Assembly (NCBI RefSeq): GCF_965638725.1
Contig: NC_134954.1
Coordinates: 186,001-250,000 of the forward strand
Length of the DNA: 64,000 nt
Source: Aptenodytes patagonicus
Taxonomy: Eukaryota > Chordata > Aves > Sphenisciformes > Spheniscidae
Direction of reading: 5' to 3'
Positions 24,620 to 37,500 of the stretch are shown piece by piece. A program made the translations under genes and the position numbers. The notes below the pieces were generated by a model. It was not told the origin of the DNA. It did no database searches and saw only the letters and a program-made list of their open reading frames with translations. Positions within the stretch are counted from its first letter, which is position 1, and each line of letters begins with the position of its first letter.

Positions 24620-25440
24620 ACAGACTTGCAGAAAAGGCAGGAAGGGACCATCCAATGAAAGGCCAGCTCAAGTATTCCCATGTTATAACTAACAGAATTT
24701 TGTCTAACCTGCTTTTAATAACACCTCACAGCAAGGGGTATTTCTAGTTTCATCTATCTTCAGCATTAAAAGGGTTTATTTTAACTTCCAGGCAGAGCAT
24801 TTCCAGCTGCAGTGTAAATCCATTATTTCTTTTCCCATCTGCAGTGGATATAGCAAACTATTTATTCCCTTTCCCTTTCATAGCTACCCTTTATGTATTT
24901 GAAGACCTGTTTATGCCCTCCACACTAACATCTGCGCTCTAAATACACCCAGCTAATTCTGTGCTTCAGATGTAGCTCACTATGTTTGCTCCCATTTTCT
25001 AGGCTTTCTCTTGAATTGAGATGGGTTTCTTCCTTTCTTTCTTTTCTTTCTTTTCTTTCTTTCATTTTTAAGAGAGGCACCCAAGACTAAATATAGTTAT
25101 TCTAAAGCCTTAAACAATTACATACCCCATAATCATGTCAACTTTTTTCTACAACAGCATAATCTTCCATTTCATTTCCAGTCATACTCCATTTGCGATC
25201 TACTTTAAGCCCCAGATCCTCTTTTTCAGATCTGCAGCATATCAAGCTCACCCATATCTCACATTTGTGCTCACAACTATTCCTATGTATGTGCAAAACT
25301 TTGCATATGTCTTTACGCCCCATTGAATTCTTTCTTTTCCAACCATTTATCCAACTTGTCAACACCATTTGAAATACTAAATTTCACTTCCTCTGTCTTG
25401 TAGATTCTTTCATTCCTGCAACAACTAATCATGTTGTAAA
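24620..25440 (-). mobile_element. Ancient CR1-type LINE relic
   Basis: On the minus strand, bases 25370 to 25200 read like the palm/thumb part of a CR1 reverse transcriptase: a decayed VDKLDKW followed by EKKEFNG, where the young copy at 30700 has LDKLEKW and then a FNK motif. This is followed by a K-E-D-L-G-L-like block matching the [12 protein letters not shown] region. Towards 24630 the sequence resembles a degraded CR1 3' region (AGGAAGGGACCATCCAATG). It is full of stops and indels and is interrupted by a TTTC microsatellite. It is far older than the other CR1 copies in the window. Confidence 0.7.
25028..25070. repeat. (TTTC)n / (TTTTC)n microsatellite
   Basis: A pyrimidine-only run alternating CTTT and CTTTT units, lying inside the old minus-strand CR1 relic. 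Confidence 0.85.
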
Positions 25441-26962
25441 TAGAGTTAAGTCTTAGCTTAGGAGGCTGCAAACAGAGAAAATACTTATAATAATAAAGGG
25501 AAATATCATTCTAAAAGAGTATGTTCATACAGTCAAACTACAGCCATTTTCTTTGTACCATTATGAATTATTCTAGTCACTATTAGTAGACAGCCTACAC
25601 AAAAATCTGGAAATACTACTGCTTTCTCATGCAAGAACTCTGTTTTATGCACCAATTTCTTGACTGTAAGTTGTCAGAGATCTATGAAAGGCAGCATGAA
25701 CGTAAAGCCCCTTCCCCCTGCCTACAAAAGCTAGGTGTTTCTACCCACCACTGTGTGAGATCAGAGACACACCACAGATGCTGCACCTCTACAAGCTGCA
25801 AGCTATGCAAACACAAGCAATACTGCTGCTGTGCTTCAGAATACCAAAGCTGAGAGAAACATGGTTTGGTTTTAAATTGACCTCCGTTTAAGACTTTTTT
25901 GTTAAACAATGGGGAACAACATGCATTGCAGAGGGGCAGTGTAATGTCACAGCCAGGCAGCCTGGGGCCCCTTGGGTGGCTCCTATTTCACCCCATGCCT
26001 GAGGATAACTCTGTCAGGGCTAAAGTGATGACCAAATTGTGCCTTTAACTAGTGACTGATTAACGCATCCCCTAGGCCAAAACTGCCCTCTGCTGCTCAG
26101 CACCAGAGGAGGCCCTGAACCCTCTCCCACCATGGCCCTGAGCAGAGCTCTGTGGGGCTCCATCACACTGGCCTTCTCTGGCAGCACTGCAGGCTGCAGC
26201 TTCATCCTGTGGGAGCAGGGGGTCTGACCCAGCACCCATTCTGGCAGAGTGGCAAAGTCCTGAGTTGTGACTGGACCCTGGTGGGCTGCAAGTCCCCAGC
26301 TCACTAGCTGAAGACATCTCCAGGGAAGCTTTGCTCTTTCAACCTGGGAGATGACCCTCAGGCTATGATCCAGGGTGTAAAGGTTTGCTGTTTGAGGGAT
26401 ACTGCAGATTTAAGGTGGAACTGGAGAAATAGCTGCACATCTGGCCAGTTGCCACTGTATATCTGGGTGCTCCAGAACAATCCCAATTGGAGATTTAGGC
26501 TCAGTAAAATGATTTGCAAAGGAACTTCTCCCTCTGGCCTAGAAAATTTAAGCCCAGCATTACATCTAAAGCCCCTTTTTGCAAAGACCAAAATAGGTCA
26601 TGCTTGGTGCATGTGTATAAGGTAATCCCTGGGATCAGTGAGGCATCCAAAAGCACAAGACTTCAAGGTAACCATACGATTAAATTCCTATGTGACAACC
26701 TACCTTCACAAGTTTCTCGGCCACCTCAGTACAATCCCTGTACAACTACCCTGGTCTTAGCAATCACCCTTCCCACCCGATGCGGGAAGAAATGGGATTT
26801 ATTCAGAGCAGCCTATTATAACAGCACAATAGTTTTTTTAGTAGAGGCTGGCACTTGCACTCAGCTGACATGCCCTTCACCCTACTCCAAACAGATGAGG
26901 CAGACCCTTAGGACAATCCTGGTTTGTAGCATAAAAAACGGAGGCAGACATTCTTGAAGAAA
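25441..26962. other. No gene recognised
   Basis: Nothing assignable. Frames are short and overlap on both strands. The segment ends where the GC-rich 5' region of the long CR1 begins. Confidence 0.5.
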
Positions 26963-26992
26963 GCTAGCTAGTCACTCGCTAGCTAGTCACTC
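26963..26992 (+). repeat. 15-bp tandem duplication at the CR1 5' edge
   Basis: GCTAGCTAGTCACTC occurs twice back to back, followed by a partial GC. It could be the first bases of the CR1 5' UTR, a host microduplication, or a scar of 5' end joining. No matching copy is evident at the 3' end of the element. Confidence 0.8.
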
Positions 26993-27401
26993 GCACAGGC
27001 AATCAGCTCCGGTGCAGGCGCATCCCGCAGTGGAGCGGCGGATGGCGGCGTACAGGGGGGTTTCCTGAGCCGGGGAACCCACCGGGGAGCGCAGAGACCC
27101 GCCAGGAGCCGGCAGCTCTCACGAGGGCGGCTGACAAGGTGCGGGCGGGGCCAGGAGCAACGGCAGCCACCCCCCACTCCCACTAAAGGCAGCCCCACAG
27201 AGCGCTAGCGGCCAGGACGGGCAAACAGGGTGTGGCACGGCAGTTAGGGCGTGGCGCGGCAGTTTGTGTGGCAGTTCGCGAGGGAGGGTGCCTCTTCGAA
27301 GGAGAGGCATTCCACGGGCCGAGTGGGGGACTCAGCGTACACATAACCCAGCAACTGGGCACAGGTCAAGGGCACTGATCCTACCCGACCCTCAAGGCAG
27401 A

Positions 27402-28497
27402 ATGGTGGGCACTCGTCTGAGGGTAAAAGCCGTGGCTCCAGCTTGGGGGGTCTGCACCATCTACCCCAGCGGCGGCCGATGCCTCCACCCAGATGGAACT
27501 GCTGAAGGGAAAGGCTGCAGTACAGACCTCAGGCTGCAGGGAGTGCCTAGACCTCTCTCCTGGGGTAGGGACAGGCAGCAGACCTGTCTGCAAAAGGTGT
27601 GCCCAGGTGGAGGACTCCTGCAGCAGGTGGCTGAGCTGCAGGAGGCAGTGAGAAGGCTGCATAACATCAGGGAGGTGGAGAAGGAGCTAGATAGCTGGCT
27701 CCAAGCGCAGTCTGCAGCGGACCCGCAGTCCACGGCCAAACAGCCAATAACTCCCCCACTGGCACACACAGAAGGGAGCGGGGGGGCCAATAATGCAGAA
27801 AAATGGACGGTTGCAAAGGCAAGGACCAGCAGGAGGAAGAGACTTCCCCTGAAGCCTGAGGTGCCCTTGCAGAACCGCTTCACCGCTCTGCAGGCCGAAG
27901 AGGAAGGTCCTGTCACACCAGGAGAAGCGCTGGAGCCGAGTAATGCAGCCCGATCTGCCCCCGTATAACAACCAGCGCCACTAAGAAAAGGCGACGGGTG
28001 ACAGCAGTAGGCGACTCTCTTCTGAGAGGTACGGAGGCACCCACTTGCTGACCGGACGCACTCTCTAGAGAGGTGTGCTGCTTACCAGGGGCTCGCATCA
28101 GGGATGTCACCGAGAGGCTACCGAGCCTCGTACAGTCCACTATTATCTGTTGCTGCTGTTTCACATGGGCACCAGTGACACAGCCAGGAGCAGTCTGAGG
28201 ACTATCAAGAAGGACTACAGAGCCCTGGGAGCAGCGGTAAGGGACTCGGGAGCGCAGGTAGTTTTTTCATCAATCCTGCTGGTCAAAGGGAAGGGGTTTG
28301 AATGAGCCAGTTGAATCTGGCAAGTCAACAAATAGTTACGGGACTGGTGCCACAGCCAGGGGTTCGGCTACTTAGACCATGGGACTCGCTTTGAGAAACC
28401 TGGTCTGCTGGGGGCTGACAGGGTCCATCTGTCAGAGGAGGGGAAGAGCATCTTCAGTCATAGGCTTGCCAAGCTGGTGAAGAGGGCTTTAAACTAG
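27402..28497 (+). pseudogene. CR1 ORF1 (broken)
   Basis: The first 189 codons (27402-27968) are open. They contain a Cys-rich stretch and a heptad-like segment around LLQQVAELQEAVRRLHNIRE, typical of the CR1 ORF1 nucleic-acid-binding part. Homology then continues in another frame with KKRRRVTAVGDSLLRGTEAP (GDS at 28010-28018), the nucleophile block of the SGNH/GDSL esterase domain. A stop follows at 28043, a few codons beyond it. The domain's far end (GADRVHLSEEGKSIF, then LVKRALN) is visible near 28414-28496. At least one frameshift plus stops make it non-functional. Confidence 0.85.
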
Positions 28498-28652
28498 AGA
28501 TGCTGGGGGAGGGGAACCTCAATCCATCCCACTCCTACCAGTTTGATGCCAGGGCCAGCAATAGATGCCCAGAGCCTGGAGAGGGATCACAGGTCAGCAG
28601 GAGAGCACCTGAAGAGCAGCACAAAGGAACTCCAGCCAGTAAGACAGCTTCA

Positions 28653-31439
28653 TCGGGGGCCCAACTTCAATGCCTCTATGCAAACGCACGTAGCCTGGGG
28701 AATAAACAAGAAGAGTTAGAGACATGCGCATGCCTGCAGGGCTACGACCTTATTGGCATCATGGAGACGTGGTGGGATGGCTCCTATGACTGGAGTGTTG
28801 GAATGGAGGGATACAGGCTCTTTGGAAGGACAGGGAGGGGAGATGAGGAGGGGGTGTCACCCTCTATGTCAATGACCAGCTGGAGTGCATGGAGCTCTGC
28901 CTGGTGATGGATGAGGAGCCGACCGAGAACTTATGGGTCAGAATTAAAGGGAAGGCAGGGACAGGTGACATTACGGTGGGGGTCTGCTACAGGCCACCTG
29001 ACCAGGAAGACCGAGCGGATGAGGGCCTCTATAGACAGATAGGAGCAGCCTCACACTCACAAGCCCTGGTCCTCATGGGGGACTTCAACCACCCCGACAT
29101 CTGTTGGAGGGACAACACGGCAGGGCATAAGCAATCCGGGAGGTTCCTGGAATGCATCGATGATAACTTCCTTTTCCAAGTGGTAGAGAAGCCAACAAGA
29201 AGAGGTGCTATGCTGGACCTTGTTCTCACCAACAAGGAGGGGCTGGTGGGGAATGTGAAGCTCAAGGGCAGCCTGGGCTGCAGTGACCATGAAATGGTGG
29301 AGTTCAAGATCCTTAGGGCACCGAGGAGGGCGCAGAGCAAGCTCGCTACCCTGGACTTCAGGAGAGCAGACTTTGGCCTCTTCAGGGATCTGCTTGGTAG
29401 AGTGACATGGGACAAAGCCCTGGAGGGAAGAGGGGCCCAAGAAAGCTGGGTAATATTCAAGGATCACCTCCTTCAAGTGCAGGAGCGATGCATCCCAACA
29501 AAAAGGACGTCCGGCAAAAACACCAGGAGGCCTGCATGGATGAACAAGGAGCTCCTGGACAAACTCCAACACAAAAAGGAAGCCTACAGAGGGTGGAAGC
29601 AAGGACAGGTAGCCTGGGAGGAATACGGAGAAATTGTCCGAGCAGCCAGGGACCAGGTTAGGAAAGCTAAAGCCCTGACAGAATTAAATCTGGCCAGGCA
29701 CATCAAGGGCAACAAGAAAAGATTCTATAGGTACGTTGGGGATAAAAGGAAGACAAGGGAAAATGTGGGCCCTCTCTGGAACAAAATGGGAGACCTGGTT
29801 ACCCGGGATACAGAGAAGGCAGAGGTACTCAATGACTTTTTTGCCTCGGTCTTCACCAGCAAGTGCTCGGGCCTCACTGCCCAAGCCACAGAAAGCAAAG
29901 GCAGGGACTGGGAGAATGAAGAGCTGCCCACTGTGGGAGAAGATCAGGTTCGAGACCGTCTAAGGCACCTGAAGGTGCACAAGTCCATGGGACTCGATGA
30001 GATCCATCCGCGGGTCCTGAAGGAACTGGCGGATGAAGTTGCTAAGCCACTATCCATCGTATTTGAGAAGTCGTGGCAGTCCAGTGAAGTTCCCACTGAC
30101 TGGACAAAGGGGAAACATCGCCCCCATTTTTAAAAAGGGAAAAAAGGAAGACCCAGGGAACTACGGGCCAGTCAGTCTCACCTCTGTGCCTGGGAAGACC
30201 ATGGAACAGATCCTCCTGGAAGCTATGCTAAGGCACTTGGAGGACAGGGAGGTGATTCGAGACAACCAGCATGGCTTCAGCAAGGGCAAGTCCTGCCTGA
30301 CTAACCTAGTGGCCTTCTATGATGGAGCGACTACATCAGTGGACATGGGAAGGGCTACAGATGTCATCTATCTGGACCTCTGTAAGGCCTTTGACACGGT
30401 CCCCCACAACATCCTTCTCTCTAAACTGGAGAGATATGGATTTGATGGGTGGACTGTCTGGTGGGTGAGGAATTGGTTAGATGGTCACATCCAGAGGGTA
30501 GTGGTCAACGGCTCAACATCCAGATGGAGGTTGGTCATTAGTGGCATCCCACAGGGGTCCGTATTGGGACCGGTACTGTTTAATATCTTCATCAATGACA
30601 TAGACAGTGGGATTGAGTGCACCCTCAGCAAGTTTGCAGATGACACCAAGCTGAGTGGTGTGGTCAACACGCCAGAGGGACGGGATGCCATCCAGAGGGA
30701 CCTGGACAAGCTGGAGAAGTGGGCCCCTGTGAACCTCATGAGGTTTAACAAGGCCAAGTGCAAGGTCCTGGACCTGGGTCGGGACAACCCCCAGTATCAA
30801 TACAGGCTGGGGGATGAAGGGATTGAGAGCAGCCCTGCCAAGAAGGACTTGCAGGTACTGGTGGATGAAAAGCTGGACATGAGCCAGCAGTGTGCGCTCG
30901 CAGCCCAGAAGGCCAATCATATCCTGGGCTGCATCAAAAGAAGCGTGGCCAGCAGGTGGAGGGAGGTGATTCTGCCCCTCTACCCTGCTCTGGTGGGACC
31001 CCACCTGGAGTACTGCGTCCAGCTCTGGAGCCCTCAGCGTAAGAAAGACACAGACCTGTTGGAGCAGGTCCAGAAGAGGGTCATGAAAATGATCAAGGGG
31101 ATGGAACACCTCTCCTATGAAGAAAGGCTGGGAGAGTTGGGGTGGTTCAGCCTAGAGAAGAGAAGGCTTTGGGGAGACCTCATTGCAGCCTATCAGTACT
31201 TAAAGGGGGCTTCTAAAAAAGATGGTGGCAACCTTTTTGGCAGGGCCTGTTGTGACAGGACAAGGGGGAATGGCTTTAAACTAAAGGGGGGTAGATTTAG
31301 ACTAGATAGAAGGAAGAAATTTTTTATGCTGAGGGTGGTGAGGCACTGGAACAGGTTGCCCAGAGAGGTGGTGGATGGGTTTCCATCCCTGGAAACATTC
31401 CAGGTCAGGTTGGACGGGGCTCTGAGCAACCTGATCTAA
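28653..31439 (+). pseudogene. CR1 ORF2 endonuclease-reverse transcriptase (two frameshifts)
   Basis: Encodes the enzyme that nicks target DNA and copies the LINE RNA. Frame 1 to about 28850 has the start of the endonuclease domain (LYANARSLGNK, GIMETWWDG). After a one-base slip in a G-rich run near 28850, a long open frame to 30133 carries [10 protein letters not shown] and [10 protein letters not shown], the remaining endonuclease catalytic blocks, and the RT N-terminus with [19 protein letters not shown] second slip near 30113 leads into the frame ending at 31439, with [35 protein letters not shown] and the catalytic FADD at 30633-30644. All catalytic residues I can check are present, and no nonsense codon lies in the matching frames. 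Only the two indels break it. Confidence 0.92.
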
Positions 31440-31527
31440 TTGAAGATGTCCCTGCCCACGGCAGGGGGTTGGACTAGATGACCTTCAGAGGTCCCTTCCA
31501 ACCCAAACTATTCTATGATTCTGTGAT

Positions 31528-34500
31528 AGACAGCATACATTCAGGGCCTTTACCTGACTTTTCAAAGGCCCCCATGTCAGGGAGACTGCAGCAAAACAAA
31601 ACCTTACATAATATACAGCAAGAGTCATCCCTGAGAGCAGCCACGCTGGTGTCGGGCCTCCACACCTAGCACAGGCTACACACCTCCAGCTGGATGCAAA
31701 GTGATAAAAGTGCATTTTTAAAGCGCAGAGCATCCTGGCTGCCACAGAGACAGACAGGTGCACACACACACACTCCCCCACCACTGCAGGCAGGCTGGAC
31801 CACTGTGGGCTTCAGATAATTGCTAGGTCTTTCAGAGGCTGTGTCCACAGAAATTCAAAAGTTGTCATCTCAGGCTGATATTTCAGTAACCTGTTAAGGT
31901 TACTTGCCAAAACTTCTTTCCCTTAAGATTTTTTTAAAATCTTAGCTTTTCTCTTTGTTAAAAAAAAAAAAAAAGTCTGCATCTGCTTGTGTGATAGTTT
32001 CTGCCATTCTAGCATTAGTTAATTTGAGAGGTTTTCATCTGAGGTTTTTCATTTTCCTGCAAATTGCTTTCTTGATCCCTTTCATGTTATGAGGCTTTTC
32101 TACACAATTTCTATTTATAGGAATGCACCTGTCCTAAAGTGAAGGGACCTTTTCAGCATTTCAAATAAATCTCTAGCACTTGGTTTGAAGCGGAAAGCTA
32201 GAAGGTTACCGTTATAAGTAGCACGATTATACTCAAATCAAGTGCACTTTTATTTCCAAAGCCATTCATTCACTCTAACTTGTGTGTGAAGACATTTGGC
32301 TATGGCAGGCACCCACAACAAAGACAACCATATCAACTCAGCTACACTAGCATTACACATCAGAAGGAAATAAGTATCTAGACACCATTAGGCTCAAACA
32401 CCACCACCTCTCTGTGCACAAAGGAGGATGTATTCCCATTCTCAGCAAAACGAGCCAGAGTGCCTTTCCCCTTTGGGAGCCAGCTGGGCTGGCAGCTCAT
32501 CGCAGCATCCCCACCTTGCTGCCCCTTCTGCAGCATCCAAGATGCTGAGACCAAGACTCGCCAGTTATATTTTAAATACTAACCATATGCTGACAGCAAG
32601 GGCAGATAACCTACCTACAAAGAAGAAACAAGCTACAGCTGATTGAACCTACCTCCATTACTGTCCTCTTCAGATGCCAGATTCAAGGATGGCCAATTCT
32701 CTTCAAGGCAGAGACCCCTTCTGCACTGGAATAAATAAGGAAATTTGCTCTGTTGCCCTTGCCAAGGGAGAACAGGCAAAGCCATGTTTTCACAAAGAGA
32801 CATTTTTTCAGCAGCATAAAACAGAGTTCTCTCTCTCAAAGGCTGGCTATGTTATTAAAATAAAAAGCAGTCGGCCAGGACTGATTAGGAGAGATGAGAA
32901 CAAAATAAAGCTCATAAAGTAAGTGTGCATGCAACCCACATGTACAACGTAATGACTGTTAATAAGTCATTATGACATTGATACACACACAAATATATAC
33001 ACACACATATGGAGAGTGAGCGCACCACACAAAGGAAAAGTCAAGTTCCACCTTGATGCCTCTTGTCCAACTTACAGACATAAACTACCCCAAGATGGCA
33101 CTGTCGGGTAGCGTTTCCTCTACCACCACCGGCAACCACTCAGAACTATGTCTTTGAAGTAATTGCAGGGATCCCTGTAAGCGTTTTCTTAAACTTTCTT
33201 TTTTTCTTTTTTTTTTTTTTTATCTGTCTGACTAGCTCTTCCTGGGCACTTTCTATTTCTCTGCAGCGCTCACTGCATCTCCATGTTAAGTTACTCAGTG
33301 ATTCAAGTTGGGACTTTGGTACCCTGGGATCTGTCAGGAAACCTTATGGAAGCAGCGAGGTTGACAGCAATTCTCATCCCCTCAGATCTAAGTGCCAAGA
33401 TGAGGGGACACAGGCTGGAGAGTCTGCACTGACAAGTGCACCCTGCCAGTAGACTTGGCTGCGATGGAGCAATTCGTGCTATTCTGCAAGTCTGCAGAAA
33501 CCTCAAGAAAAACACAAAGCTAATCAAACACGTGAGCCATGGCCATGCTAACTGCCATTGTCCAGGTGAGACAATACCAGTATGAGAAATGATCCCCAAC
33601 TCATGTCTCAAACAGCCTTGTCCCTGGGACAGCAAGATTCATTTTGGCCATACTGCGAGGGGCCAGAGCTGGTCCCGCTTCTCTGCAATCCTTTGAGACA
33701 TCCTGGATCAGCCTTATTAATGCACAGCTGAATACACACTGGTCTGAAAACAATAAAAATGTAGTGGCAACTTGGCAATACATAAGTTAAAATGGGGAAG
33801 ACCCAGGGTGGAAGGATGACACACATTAATTAAACAGGGCACATCTCAGATCTGGAAAATGTTACTTTTAGGCCAACCTGTGATTTTCATTTGACTCTAA
33901 TCCATTGCAGATATAGGCTTGAGTGTGTAGGGCTTCCTGTCCAGAAATGCCAGTCTGTACACTGGGGAAAGACGGATGAGGAAAGGTTAAAGGAAATGGA
34001 AAAAAGGCAGTTTCCACATAAGTCAGCTCTTTTTCAGTCCAAGCCATTCAACAGAAATGGGTCTTTCAGAAAGTCACAGCATTAAGGTGCATAAACCCTG
34101 CAGATGAGGCAGCTTCTACCCCTTTGCGCAGGGCCATCTGCGTGAAGGAATGACTGTGCAAGGCACAAGTGTGCAGTGTGGCTGCTGCTGCTTTCCTGCA
34201 CTGGCATCCCTCTGCGCCAGACTGTAGTGATGGTTGTTGAGTTCCATCAGTCCAGATGGAAGACGGTGATGGTCCAGTCAACAGCACTCAGGTAATATTC
34301 AGTATAATGAAAATGCAAAGGAAATAATTTTCATTATGTGTTTTGTTACCAAATGCAATGCAAAGGCTGAGAAAAAAATGTTTTTCTAAGAAAAAAAATA
34401 AATCTGGATACACCATTTATCATGGTATTATGTTATATGGTGTAGATTGGTGGGCATAACATGACTCTGATCTGATCACTGCCTGTGTCAGGAAAAAGAA

Positions 34501-37500
34501 TAGTGTGCAATAACCACACACTGCCAACTGGAGTGGTGAGACAGAGCGGAGAAATATCCTATTCACTGCAGTATGATGTTATAACCCACAGGAGCCTGAG
34601 TGCTCAGGAGGCCTGTCAAGGAGCCATGTGGTCTCCCTGCTCAGGTCCTGGGTTTGTATCCATACTGCTGCTAACCATTAGTTCCTTTTACTGGATGATT
34701 GTGAAATTGGCTGGTGGTTTCCTTTGAAACTTTAGTTTTGTGCACACCTACCACTTCCTTTGGTAGTGCCACTGCTCAGTGAGCACGGCATCTTCATTAA
34801 ACAAAAGCTTTTCTCTGTTTTAAGAGATCAACACAGCAGCCTCGCATTTTTCCATTTCCAGGGGGCTCCTCAAAAGATACAGTCTGTATGCATCCCATGG
34901 AAACACCTGTAAGAATTGCATGCATCTTGGTAGATGGCAACTGCTGTGGGCTGTGCTTCACCAGCACCAGCCCAACTATGCCAAGCAACCACAAACCCTC
35001 TTAACTGGCCAGCTGGCACAGGGTGGGTGAATCTCTTGGAGCAGACTGCAAAGCACATTCATGCAGGAAGCTTTGTGTGTATTCTTACACAGTTTCACTA
35101 AAGCAGAGCTCACAGCTTGACTAGCTGCTCCTTCCTACAAATACCCAAGAAAAGTTATAGCCTATTGGTACGCCCACGACCAGAATTGGTTTTGGCCAGA
35201 TGCAAGCTGCTCTGTCCCTGCCTCAGAGGAGGGATGGACTGGCCATAAAACATATGTCCTCAGTGGCACCTGGCTGACACTGGCCATGTCTAACTGGCCT
35301 TTTTGGCTCTGGAAGACCAAACTGAACTATGGTCAATTAGATAATTTCAGCTCAGCTGTAGACTGTGGGTCTCTGAAGTTATGAAGGAGATGCCACCCTG
35401 CATGCTTGGTGTCCTGTTGGTGAATTTCTGAATCAGATACAGCTGAATATATTCTGTACCTTAAAATACTACTCCCACGGTTCTGCTCACTCAACCATAC
35501 TAGCGTGAGACTGGCTGTTCACCAGACTGGCCAGTTCCTTTCCTCTCAACATACAACCCTAACAAATCTTTGTAAGGTTTCTCAAATGTAGTCAGAAACA
35601 AATCTACACTCATAGCTGGCCAACTCCAAGAACAACTGCACTTTTTGTTCTGTCCTGGGCTGCCTTTAAAGGTCTCTGCCTCATCTTGGAGAGGCTGACT
35701 GTAGCTGTTCCCCATAAAATACAGCAGTTGCCAGGTTTCCTGATTTCCAGTTTTGCAGTCTCCTGCACTTGCTGCAAAAAAGTGGCTACATGAAAAGAAC
35801 ACAAACCCCCCAGCCATCCAAAGTTCCCAACTGTGCAATTAAGATAGCTGACTGTAAGCCAGGCTTTGATTACTTATGAAGGTGAGGAAAAGAGTACTGA
35901 ACAACCCAAAGAGCACTAGTGTGAAGCGAAAGGCCTCCAGATAAAGAAAGCACTTGTTTGTATTCCAACCCAAGTACAAACAGCAATTTCTAAGTCACCA
36001 ATGAAAATTGAGCTTGTTCTTTAATTTACCTGTTCTTTAGACAGAAAGAGCATCAAGGTACATCTTCGGGTAGGTGATAGCATCATGAGCTCTTTGTGTA
36101 GTTCTCCTTTCCAGGAGTGTGCTGCTGCTCAGCTAGAGTTAGATGAAGTCCCCAGCATCTCCCCTCTTAAAAGAAGGAAGCCAGTCCTTTTTGCGGTAGC
36201 AAGCTGTGGTAGCCTGCTCAGAACAAGACAACTTGTTAGCTTAACTCACTTTGGCCATCCAGTTTTTGAAACCTTTAAACACACACAAAAATATCAGAAA
36301 CCAGTCACAGCACAACACAGAAGATAACTTAGACTCGGGTCTGGGCTGATAAGCCTTCTGTTTCCCCACTGCATCCAGCACTCTTCACAAGAACAAAGAC
36401 AGTTTTTCCCTCGCCTCCTAGCTCTCTATTAGGCAATGTCCCTTCCTGACTTTTTTGCTCTGGATGATTAAGTCTTGTTATCTGAGATTATATTTTATAG
36501 CTGTCTGGGAGAACAACAAGTCACACATGCCTTCAGAATGACACAAACACACTGGACCCCACCTTTGAAATTTGATTCATTTGCACTTGAGCATCCTAAT
36601 TCTAGATCTGAGACCCAACTTATTCCATTCTGGCCATGAAGTATAAGCAAACACATATTTTAGACATCTGTGAAAGCTGAACTGCAAAGTTGCTTTGATA
36701 TATTTTCCACTAAAAAGAACAGCAGAATTCATGATGCTGTAATGCAAATGAACGTGGTTTTGCACTGTATGAACATGTTTCCTCTGAAACAGATTTTGAT
36801 TCCTTGAAAATGACAAGTGCTGCCTGCTGTTGTCTGACTTAGTCACAGCAGCACTTACTGTACCTAGAGGATAAAAGATGGAGAAAGCTCACCAACCTCT
36901 GCAAAAAATCAAACAAACAAAACAACCTATTCGTCTTTGCCATATGCATTATAAATTTTTTGCTTGTACACTTCCTTTTAGTTACTCGAGTTTGGTTAGG
37001 TTCTTCCAGCCACTATTCATTTGCTAGATGGAACACAATATTGGGAAAAGGCTACGGTTGATAAGATTCTTGTCTCTACACGGGGCAAAAAATATACATC
37101 CAGCACATTTCTGTGGTTAATTAAAAAAAAAAAAAAAACAACCAAAACTGAAATAAACAAAGCCCTTCTTCTTCCCATTGAAAACCTCAAGAGCCATGCA
37201 GCCGCCTGGGTCCCTGGAATTCAGCATTTAGCAAGCAGGAGTGCTGGGTGATAAAGGAACGCAAAGGACTCACTGAAATAATTCCTGCTGAGCATATTCA
37301 TGTATAGCACTTGGTGGGAGAAATTGCAAAAGCAGTCACCAAAGAGAGGGGAGCAAACAAGCTCTAATTTCTCAGCCAATAACCTATCTGCAGGTGTGGG
37401 AGTGAGTCAGTCATAACTTGCCCTTGTTAAATATGCTCTAGGTAAAAGTTGTCCTAATTTAAATCAAAAAGGCCAGCCTGCAAAACAACAACTTATATGC

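Larger units (their letters stand above)
26963..31527 (+). mobile_element. Near full-length CR1 LINE
   Basis: About 4.5 kb, the expected full length of an avian CR1. Order: a 15-bp direct duplication at 26963-26992, a GC- and CpG-rich 5' UTR/promoter region to about 27400, ORF1 (zinc-knuckle-like and coiled-coil part, then a GDSL-type esterase part), ORF2 (apurinic-type endonuclease plus reverse transcriptase), and a short 3' UTR ending TTCTATGATTCTGTGAT. Most avian CR1 copies are truncated to a few hundred bases, so this length is unusual. ORF2 has two frameshifts and no internal stop in the matching frames; ORF1 is more damaged. I infer recent insertion, but this copy is inactive as it stands. 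Confidence 0.93.
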
